The notes under the pieces: model-generated
What the model saw: only the letters and a program-made list of their open reading frames with translations
What the model was told of the DNA's origin: nothing
Database searches by the model: none
From: Methylococcaceae bacterium
GTDB taxonomy: Bacteria; Pseudomonadota; Gammaproteobacteria; Methylococcales; Methylomonadaceae
Assembly (NCBI GenBank): GCA_005779525.1
Contig: SXIZ01000183.1
Coordinates: forward strand, 1-7,948
Length of the DNA: 7,948 nt
Direction of reading: 5' to 3'
Program-made: the position numbers and the translations under genes
Part shown: positions 1 through 5,289 of the stretch, one piece after another
Layout of the letters: every line of letters starts with the position of its first letter
Numbering within the stretch: the first letter of the stretch is position 1

Positions 1-673
1 AAATGCCCCCCAGCAGGATCAGTAAGCTTGAGGTTTCGCCTAGACTGCCTCGTTCCCAGCCGATAAAGGCCAGGATTCCCGAATAATCGCTTAGCAATGC
101 AGGAAGTAATTGATTTTGCGAAAACCCAGTTTTCACCGCGCCCAGAGTGGTCGCCCCTGCTACGCTGTCGACCGGGTCCAGGCCGGAAAAGGTGATTGCA
201 AAGCTATCTAAAATGCCGGGGCCAGTGAATAACGGTGCCACATTCACCCAGGTGGTCATTTCTATCGGGAAGGAAATCAATACTGCTACCCGTGCTAACA
301 TTGCCGGGTTAAACAAATTTTGACCCAGACCACCGTACACATGTTTGCCAAGGATAATGGCTAATGCCGAAGCGATGACCCCTATCCACCAGGGCGCCCA
401 AGGCGGCAGCGTGAGTGCAACTAATAAGCCAGTGACCAATGCGGATTGATCACGTAAATACGGAGCCGCTTTGACGCCTTTAATCTTCAGACAAGCCGCT
501 TCAAATACCCAGGCGGCGCCGATGGTGATCACTAACAGATACAGCGCTGGCCAACCAAATAATAAGACACCGCAGGCAGTGGCTGGCAAGAGCGCCAATA
601 ATACTTGGCGCATAATAAAGTCAACTCGACGGGTGGCACTAATGTGTGGGCCACTGATGGGTTTTTGACTCAT
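1..673 (-). CDS. rnfD: RnfD, electron transport complex subunit D (partial, C-terminus off window)
   Basis: Reading the minus strand from the ATG at 673 gives 224 open codons running off the left edge, so only the N-terminal two thirds are present (family length is about 350). RnfD is a membrane subunit of the Rnf complex, which moves electrons between NADH and ferredoxin coupled to ion flow. Hydrophobic helices are visible near residues 22-60 and 78-108. Family signatures seen are RDQSALVTGLL (74-84), GKHVYGGLGQNLFNPAM (109-125) and the GATT stretch at 173-176; a threonine there carries covalent FMN in characterised RnfD/NqrB proteins. The start codon overlaps the rnfC stop (ATGA, 670-673), and a strong GGAGGA Shine-Dalgarno lies inside the end of rnfC, so the two are probably translationally coupled. 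The NqrB paralogue is the main alternative, but rnfABC alongside settles it. Confidence 0.95.
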   Translation of the reverse strand, partial: MSQKPISGPHISATRRVDFIMRQVLLALLPATACGVLLFGWPALYLLVITIGAAWVFEAACLKIKGVKAAPYLRDQSALVTGLLVALTLPPWAPWWIGVIASALAIILGKHVYGGLGQNLFNPAMLARVAVLISFPIEMTTWVNVAPLFTGPGILDSFAITFSGLDPVDSVAGATTLGAVKTGFSQNQLLPALLSDYSGILAFIGWERGSLGETSSLLILLGGI

Positions 674-2169
674 GTGCTTTCCTCCACGGCGGCCTTCGCT
701 TGCGCTTGTTGTTGCGCACGGGCTGCGCGCGCTTCTTGCATGCGACGTGCTTCGGCCTCGGCTTCTAAGCGCACGCGCTCTAAACGTTGATTTCGTTGAT
801 CCATCAAACGTTTGGTTTGCTCGGATTTATGCTCCATTTGCTGGCGCTTAAATAATTCCCCCGAGGCAAATTTAAAATAATGCACCAGTGGAATATTGGA
901 TGGGCAGACGTAAGAACAGCTGCCACAACTAATACAATCTTTGAGGCCAATATCGACAGCCGCATCCAATTTGTTCACCTTGATGCGGCTGGCCATTTCT
1001 AGTGGCAGTAAACCGACCGGACAGGCAGTCACACAACTGGAGCAGCGAATACAGGGTTGGATTTCTGGTTCGGCAATATCTTCTGCAGACAACGCTAAAA
1101 TACCGTTACAGGCTTTGACTACCGGAACTTCACTGTGTGGCAAGGCATCACCCATCATGGGTCCACCCATCAATAAACGGGCAATTTGCGTTTTGTCTGC
1201 ACCACAATAGCTCAAGACTTCGGACATTAAGGTGCCGATTAAGACTTCGACGTTTTGCGGTTTACTGACCGCGCCACCTGAAACGGTCACTACGCGACTG
1301 ATCAACGGTTGCCCTAGACAAATGGCTTGATACACCGCATAAGCGGTTGCCACATTATGAATGACCACGCCGATATCAGTCGCTCGGCCATCGGCAGGAA
1401 TTTCTTGCCCAGTCAAATAGCGCAGCATTTGACGGTCCCAGCCCATGGGGTAACGGGTGGGGACTTGAATCACGTTAATATTTGCATACGCTGCACAAGC
1501 TCTTAACATTGCTTGAAATGCGGCGGGCTTATTATCTTCAATCCCAATAATGGCCTTAGGCGCGGCCATACCGCGCAACATTAAGCGGATACCTGTGACA
1601 ATTTCTGTGGCGCGCTCTTGCATCAAGCGGTCATCACAGGTGAGGTAGGGTTCACATTCACCCGCGTTAATCAATAAGGTATGGATTTGATTTTTGCGCC
1701 CTAAATTTAATTTCACCGCAGAAGGAAATACCGCTCCACCGAGACCGACCACACCTGCGGCGCCAACGCGTAAACAGATTTCTTCGGGTTCAAGTTCCAA
1801 GGGGTGTTCAGGCACAATGCGCGGATGCCATGCTTCTTTACCATCGGTTTCGATAATGATGGTACGAATCGGAAGTGCGGAGGGGTGGGGCGCGGGATAA
1901 TCCATCACGTCTAAAATGCTGCCGGAGGTGGGAGCATGTACCGGTGCAGAAATCGTGCCTTGGCTATAGGCGAGTAACTGACCTTTTAAAACTTTGTCTC
2001 CCACTTTAACCAGAGGTTCTGCAGGCTTGCCCACATGTTGTTGTACGGGGATATAGAGTTTTTTAGGCAGAGGTAAATCACTGGCAATCGCTTGCCCAGA
2101 GGTCTCGGCTTTGTGTTCCTCGGCGTGGATGCCACCGCGTAGTCGAGGATGTTCCAGAAAGGCCAACAT
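670..2169 (-). CDS. rnfC: RnfC, NADH/FMN and Fe-S subunit of the Rnf complex
   Basis: 499 residues. RnfC is the peripheral subunit that exchanges electrons with NADH through FMN and passes them to two [4Fe-4S] clusters. An N-terminal biotinyl/sandwich-like domain covers roughly 35-90. The flavoprotein core includes GLGGAVFP (142-149) and NAGECEPYLTCDDRLM (168-183), the usual FMN/NADH signatures. Cluster ligands are C373, C376, C379, C383 and C412, C415, C418, C422, each followed by Pro. Residues about 443-495 form a charged, Ala/Arg/Glu/Gln-rich helix that is likely a coiled coil. This tail is modest compared with the very long repeat tail of E. coli RsxC (about 740 residues). The ATG at 2169 has a GGAG Shine-Dalgarno 8 bases upstream that sits next to the rnfB stop; the gap to rnfB is 13 bp. 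The stop overlaps the rnfD start by 4 bp. Confidence 0.97.
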   Translation of the reverse strand: MLAFLEHPRLRGGIHAEEHKAETSGQAIASDLPLPKKLYIPVQQHVGKPAEPLVKVGDKVLKGQLLAYSQGTISAPVHAPTSGSILDVMDYPAPHPSALPIRTIIIETDGKEAWHPRIVPEHPLELEPEEICLRVGAAGVVGLGGAVFPSAVKLNLGRKNQIHTLLINAGECEPYLTCDDRLMQERATEIVTGIRLMLRGMAAPKAIIGIEDNKPAAFQAMLRACAAYANINVIQVPTRYPMGWDRQMLRYLTGQEIPADGRATDIGVVIHNVATAYAVYQAICLGQPLISRVVTVSGGAVSKPQNVEVLIGTLMSEVLSYCGADKTQIARLLMGGPMMGDALPHSEVPVVKACNGILALSAEDIAEPEIQPCIRCSSCVTACPVGLLPLEMASRIKVNKLDAAVDIGLKDCISCGSCSYVCPSNIPLVHYFKFASGELFKRQQMEHKSEQTKRLMDQRNQRLERVRLEAEAEARRMQEARAARAQQQAQAKAAVEEST

Positions 2170-2182
2170 GGATTCTGCTCCT

Positions 2183-2719
2183 TTAAGCGGTTACTAAGGG
2201 TTTAGGCCAGCGCCAGTCACGTAAGGTGACTTCGATAGGATGCATTTGTAAGCATTCAGTCGGACAGACGGCGACGCATTTTTCGCAACCTATACAAGCG
2301 TCTGCGACTACGGCGTGAATTTGTTTCGCGGCACCGACGATGGCGTCGGTCGGGCAAACTTTGAAGCAACGGGTACAGCCTGTGCAGGTATCTTCACTGA
2401 CCCGGGCGACCATGATTTCTTTATCTTGCGCTTGGCTTAAATCGACCTCTATGCCTAATAATTTGGCCAATTGTTCGACAAGAGACGTGCCGCCCGGAGG
2501 ACATAAAGTGACCGGAGCTGCGCCACTCACCAAGGCCTCGGCAGCGGGTTTACACCCTGGAAAACCGCATTGTCCACATTGTGAACCCGGCATTAAAGCC
2601 TCGACGCGTTCAACCAGTGGATCGGCTTCAACTTTTAAATACTTGCCTGCGATGCCAAGGCTTAAGCCGAGAATCAATCCCAAGGCAGTTAAGATCACAA
2701 TCGCGGAAAGAATGTACAT
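2183..2719 (-). CDS. rnfB: RnfB, ferredoxin-like Fe-S subunit of the Rnf complex
   Basis: 178 residues, close to the usual gammaproteobacterial length. RnfB is a membrane-anchored electron carrier thought to pass electrons to or from soluble ferredoxin. The N-terminal helix (about 4-25) anchors it. Next comes the Fe4S domain with C48, C51, C56 and C73 (QCGQCGFPGC then LCPPGG). Two ferredoxin-type [4Fe-4S] motifs follow: C112, C115, C118, C122 and C142, C145, C148, C152. All twelve expected ligands are present. The ATG at 2719 is preceded by AGAGG at good spacing. A 59-bp gap separates it from rnfA upstream, the largest gap in this operon, with no convincing terminator. The next gene, rnfC, follows after 13 bp. 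Confidence 0.97.
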   Translation of the reverse strand: MYILSAIVILTALGLILGLSLGIAGKYLKVEADPLVERVEALMPGSQCGQCGFPGCKPAAEALVSGAAPVTLCPPGGTSLVEQLAKLLGIEVDLSQAQDKEIMVARVSEDTCTGCTRCFKVCPTDAIVGAAKQIHAVVADACIGCEKCVAVCPTECLQMHPIEVTLRDWRWPKPLVTA

Positions 2720-2778
2720 GCGCGGCCTCTTGTCGTTCGTAAATCAGTTAAATTGGTTTTAAACCTTCACTCGGTTAA

Positions 2779-3360
2779 CTATTTGGTGTATAGCCCCGCA
2801 AAGCCCATAAATGCCAGGGATAAAATCCCGGCGGTGATAAAAGCGATTGGTGTTCCCGAAAAAACTGCTGGTACTGCCATTAACGCCAAGCGTTCACGGA
2901 GACCAGCAAAGAGCACCATGACTAGGGTAAAACCTAAGGCCGCCCCAAAGCCGAATAACAAGCTTTGGACGAAGTTATATTGTTCTTGGATATTCAGCAG
3001 GGCGACCCCTAAAACTGCGCAGTTAGTGGTAATCAAAGGTAAGAAAATACCTAAAACTTGGTACAACACCGGACTGGTTTTATGAATCACCATTTCCGTA
3101 AACTGCACCACTGCGGCAATTACTAAGATAAAACCCAGGACTCTGAGAAAGCCAATATCGAAAGGGATGAGTAAACGATGTTCCAGTACCCAACTGGCGG
3201 CTGAGGCCAAGGTCAGCACAAAGGTGGTTGCCATGCCCATGCCCAAGGCGGTATCCAATTTATTGGACACGCCCATAAAAGGACATAAGCCCAGAAACTT
3301 CACCAAAACGACATTGTTCACCAGTGCCGTGCCTAATATAAGAAGTAAGTATTCGCTCAT
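2779..3360 (-). CDS. rnfA: RnfA, integral membrane subunit of the Rnf complex
   Basis: 193 residues, the same length as E. coli RsxA and typical of RnfA/NqrE. The protein is almost entirely hydrophobic, with about six membrane helices. C26 in LGLCPFMG and C114 in TTNCAVLG are conserved cysteines; in Rnf and Nqr structures such residues from RnfA and RnfE together hold a [2Fe-2S] cluster within the membrane. It is the first gene of the minus-strand rnf operon. The ATG at 3360 is preceded by CAGGGTG about 8 to 9 bases upstream, a weak to fair Shine-Dalgarno. A sigma-54-type promoter ends about 33 bp upstream of the start codon, and a NifA activator site lies further out. Together with the divergent nifL this suggests a nitrogenase-dedicated Rnf1 operon rather than the SoxR-reducing Rsx system, although the two protein sets are homologous. 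Confidence 0.97.
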   Translation of the reverse strand: MSEYLLLILGTALVNNVVLVKFLGLCPFMGVSNKLDTALGMGMATTFVLTLASAASWVLEHRLLIPFDIGFLRVLGFILVIAAVVQFTEMVIHKTSPVLYQVLGIFLPLITTNCAVLGVALLNIQEQYNFVQSLLFGFGAALGFTLVMVLFAGLRERLALMAVPAVFSGTPIAFITAGILSLAFMGFAGLYTK

Positions 3361-3392
3361 TGTCGTAACACCCTGTTTGTTTATATTGCTTC

Positions 3393-3408
3393 AGCATCAT
3401 CCATGCCA
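3393..3408 (-). promoter_or_regulatory. Sigma-54 (-24/-12) promoter for rnfABCD
   Basis: On the minus strand this reads TGGCATGGATGATGCT, against the consensus TGGCACG-N4-TTGCA. GG and GC are separated by exactly 10 bases, the invariant spacing for RpoN promoters. Placing the C of GC at -12 puts transcription start near 3382 and gives a leader of about 21 nt before the rnfA ATG, containing its Shine-Dalgarno. The call is strengthened by a NifA-type site centred about 100 bp upstream and by the nifLA neighbour. Confidence 0.7.
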
Positions 3409-3428
3409 ACACAATGCATAGGGTTGAA

Positions 3429-3445
3429 GGTGCTGATTTAGTGCA
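3429..3445 (+). promoter_or_regulatory. Possible NtrC-binding element, distal
   Basis: The 17-bp element GGTGCTGATTTAGTGCA is compared with the NtrC consensus TGCACY-N5-RGTGCA. The right half-site (AGTGCA) is perfect and the left matches only 3 of 6 positions. Its centre is about 187 bp upstream of the predicted nifL start and 21 bp (two helical turns) from the next such element. A pair 21 bp apart is also how NtrC sites are arranged at the Klebsiella nifLA promoter. It could be chance, as half-sites of this length are not rare. Confidence 0.28.
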
Positions 3446-3449
3446 ACAA

Positions 3450-3466
3450 TGGCGCATCACGGTGCA
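3450..3466 (+). promoter_or_regulatory. Possible NtrC-binding element, proximal
   Basis: The sequence TGGCGCATCACGGTGCA has a perfect right half-site (GGTGCA) and 3 of 6 matches on the left to the NtrC consensus TGCACY-N5-RGTGCA. It is centred about 166 bp upstream of the predicted nifL start, a distance close to the farther Klebsiella nifL NtrC site, and about 76 bp upstream of the predicted rnfA start. The degenerate left half keeps confidence low. Confidence 0.3.
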
Positions 3467-3475
3467 GAATGTCAC

Positions 3476-3491
3476 TGTACTAGAACACACA
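3476..3491. promoter_or_regulatory. NifA upstream activator sequence 1 (rnf side)
   Basis: TGT-ACTAGAACAC-ACA matches the NifA UAS consensus TGT-N10-ACA exactly. Its centre is about 101 bp upstream of the predicted rnfA start, within the usual 80-150 bp range for NifA sites. It is therefore assigned mainly to the rnf promoter, though it could also act on nifL from about 140 bp. Confidence 0.7.
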
Positions 3492-3516
3492 CAAAGCGTA
3501 ATGTTTAGTTACCGAT

Positions 3517-3532
3517 TGTCGTAAATACGACA
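3517..3532. promoter_or_regulatory. NifA upstream activator sequence 2 (nifL side)
   Basis: TGTCGTAAATACGACA fits TGT-N10-ACA exactly and is also a perfect 6-bp inverted repeat around an AAAT centre, so both half-sites are identical. The centre is about 100 bp upstream of the predicted nifL start and 41 bp (about four helical turns) from the first site. A perfect palindrome could instead serve another dimeric regulator, but its position with respect to a -24/-12 promoter favours NifA. Confidence 0.75.
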
Positions 3533-3597
3533 AAACCCAGAAGTCTAGGGCGTAGAGAGGCAGGGGGAAGACAACTACTTAGCACCGATTTGATTTT

Positions 3598-3613
3598 TGG
3601 CGTCTTATTTGCT
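3598..3613 (+). promoter_or_regulatory. Sigma-54 (-24/-12) promoter for nifLA
   Basis: TGGCGTCTTATTTGCT keeps the core TGGC and TTGC of the RpoN consensus with GG and GC exactly 10 bases apart. Setting the C of GC as -12 predicts transcription start near 3624 and a leader of about 31 nt to the nifL ATG. Together with the activator site about 100 bp upstream this suggests that nifLA transcription needs RpoN and an enhancer-binding protein, NifA itself and/or NtrC. Confidence 0.72.
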
Positions 3614-3654
3614 TAAGGAATAGTAATCAAGAAAAATTAATCGGATTCACAGGT

Positions 3655-5289
3655 ATGCGCAAACCCAAACCAGCTTTTTTAGCCAGCCAAATCACTGCGG
3701 AAATATTGGATACTTTTATTCCAGAGGTTACAGTTGCCGAAAAACCTTCGGATGTGCGCAAATCGGGTAAATCCTTACCCTTTTCTCTGTTTATCCGAGC
3801 GGTTGAGCAAGCGCCAGTGGCGATTTCGATCACCGATAAAAAAGCCAATATCCTATATATTAACGAAGCATTTACTGAGGTGACGGGCTATCAAGCCAAT
3901 GAAATTCTGGGTGAAAATGAATCCATGTTGTCGGATAAATGTACGCCACGGCAAGTGTATTACGATCTTTGGCATACCATTTCACGTAAACAGATTTGGC
4001 ATGGACGTTTAGTGAATCGGCGCAAACAAGGACAACGTTATCTGGCGGATTTAACTATTGCACCGATGTTTGATGATAGTGGAGCGATTAGTCATTACAT
4101 TGGCATGCATAGGGATGTGACCAAAGCGCATAACGCTGAGCAGCAGCTCAATAATCAAAAACAATTAATAGAATCAGTCATTAATGCTTCACCCGTAGCT
4201 ATGGTGGTGTTGGATAGTGCGCATAAGATTATTTTAGATAATCAAATGTATAAAATGTTGATTAGCGAACTAGGTCATAACGAACCCGTCCATATTTTCT
4301 TAGACGCGTTGCAACAAGATTTAGGGGATTTGTGGGCGCTCGCGGGTGAAAGAACGAGAAGCTTTAACAATCGTGAAGTTAGAGTGGAAGGTATTGGTAA
4401 ACGTGGTACCCGTTGGTTTTCTTGTTCCGGCAATTGGTTTTCTGAAGATGATACCCTGGCAGATAATTTCTTTAGTAAACAATCTTCAGAATATTTATTA
4501 CTCAGTATTAACGATATTACCTTGCAGCGCAGGCAACAAGAACGCTTACAGTTACAAACCTTGCGTAATTTGTTGGCCGAAGAGGAGCATATTCGTAGTA
4601 TTCGTGAAACTTTATTGGGCGCGATGCACCAAATTAGACAGCCATTAAACCAAATTAATGCAGCTATTCAGATTATGACGCAACGTAATGATAGTCAAAA
4701 TCTAGCGTTAAAAGATTTACTCAACCAAGTGCAAAGTATGGGCGAGGAAACCATCGCCACCTTGCAAAAATGTGTCCCTGAAATCCCCGAGACCGCCATT
4801 TTGCCCGTTAATCTCAATCAACTATTGCATGAAGTCATGCTGATCTACAGCAACAAATTCTTAGCCAATGGCGTAGTGATTGATTGGATGCCCAATCCGG
4901 TGTTACCGACGATTTTAGGTTCAGAAAATAAGCTACGCATGTTATTTAAGCAATTGATCGATAATGCTGTGAATGCCTTAAATCGTGCGAGTAGTAAAGA
5001 ACGCATCATTAAAATTGCTACCCGAGTGGAAAATGATTGGGTGCAAGTGGTTATTGCTGACACGGGTCCAGGAATCCCTGCCAACCAACGCTCCAAAGTG
5101 TTTGAGCCGTTTTTCACGACCCAACAAGGTTTAGAAGGTGTGCAATCGGGTATGGGCCTAGTGATGGTGCGTGAAATTGTGAATCAGCACAACGGGATGT
5201 TAGAAATTGATCCGAGTTACCAAGAAGGTTGTTGTTTCAATATTAGTTTTCCCTACCAACAAACCGTGAAGGTGAATTCCCATGAGTGA
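3655..5289 (+). CDS. nifL: NifL, redox- and nitrogen-sensing anti-activator of NifA
   Basis: 544 residues. In studied species NifL binds and inhibits NifA when oxygen or fixed nitrogen is present; it is built like a sensor kinase but is not known to phosphorylate its partner. PAS1 (about 42-155) carries family signatures AISITDKKANILYIN (56-70), GENES (86-90), W115 and NRRK (121-124); this domain binds FAD as redox sensor. PAS2 spans about 165-290. A helical dimerisation region follows with H325 in MHQIRQPLNQI. The GHKL ATPase fold has an N-box (N437), G1 box DTGPGIP (469-475), F-box FEPFF (483-487) and G2 box SGMGL (498-502). The protein is slightly longer than Azotobacter NifL (about 520), from an N-terminal extension of about 40 residues. 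The Shine-Dalgarno is weak (CGGA, 9 bases upstream), but no other in-frame start exists between the predicted transcription start and PAS1. It overlaps nifA by 8 bp. Confidence 0.93.
   Translation: MRKPKPAFLASQITAEILDTFIPEVTVAEKPSDVRKSGKSLPFSLFIRAVEQAPVAISITDKKANILYINEAFTEVTGYQANEILGENESMLSDKCTPRQVYYDLWHTISRKQIWHGRLVNRRKQGQRYLADLTIAPMFDDSGAISHYIGMHRDVTKAHNAEQQLNNQKQLIESVINASPVAMVVLDSAHKIILDNQMYKMLISELGHNEPVHIFLDALQQDLGDLWALAGERTRSFNNREVRVEGIGKRGTRWFSCSGNWFSEDDTLADNFFSKQSSEYLLLSINDITLQRRQQERLQLQTLRNLLAEEEHIRSIRETLLGAMHQIRQPLNQINAAIQIMTQRNDSQNLALKDLLNQVQSMGEETIATLQKCVPEIPETAILPVNLNQLLHEVMLIYSNKFLANGVVIDWMPNPVLPTILGSENKLRMLFKQLIDNAVNALNRASSKERIIKIATRVENDWVQVVIADTGPGIPANQRSKVFEPFFTTQQGLEGVQSGMGLVMVREIVNQHNGMLEIDPSYQEGCCFNISFPYQQTVKVNSHE

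Larger units (their letters stand above)
3361..3654. promoter_or_regulatory. rnfA-nifL divergent control region
   Basis: This 294-bp stretch between the two divergent start codons contains no credible gene. It holds two outward-facing -24/-12 promoters, two TGT-N10-ACA elements and two weaker NtrC-like elements, listed separately. The arrangement is symmetric: each NifA site is centred about 100 bp from the predicted start of the promoter on its own side and about 141 bp from the other. A sequence on the minus strand (complement of 3583-3595) fits the IHF consensus WATCAANNNNTTR except for one base, but lies very close to the nifL -24 box. A second on the minus strand (3426-3438) has two mismatches. 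Both IHF calls are weak. The whole design is inference from consensus matches. Confidence 0.75.

Noticed and set aside
2755..2765. GGTTTTAAACC inverted repeat between rnfA and rnfB
   Set aside because: A 5-bp A+T-rich palindrome with no loop space is too weak for a terminator or operator call.
2340..3085. Plus-strand open frames over rnfB and rnfA (2340-2762, 2753-3085)
   Set aside because: They lie antisense to well-supported rnf genes, have no recognisable domains and arise from the codon pattern of the real genes.
1..3360. Reading the cluster as rsx (SoxR-reducing) or nqr rather than rnf
   Set aside because: rnfB and rnfC with full Fe-S motifs exclude Nqr. Divergent nifLA and NifA-type sites favour the nitrogen-fixation Rnf1 role over Rsx.
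3450..3466. TGGCGC...GGTGCA as another sigma-54 promoter on the plus strand
   Set aside because: GG and GC are 11 bases apart here, not the required 10. The stretch is better described as a possible NtrC-like element.
3260..3490. Minus-strand 76-codon frame crossing the rnfA start and control region
   Set aside because: It overlaps the N-terminal rnfA codons in another frame and the NtrC-like sites, has no family resemblance and has no ribosome-binding site.
4346..5117. Frames at 4346-4648 (+) and 4845-5117 (-) inside nifL
   Set aside because: They are out-of-frame or antisense to continuous NifL domains and have no independent signature.
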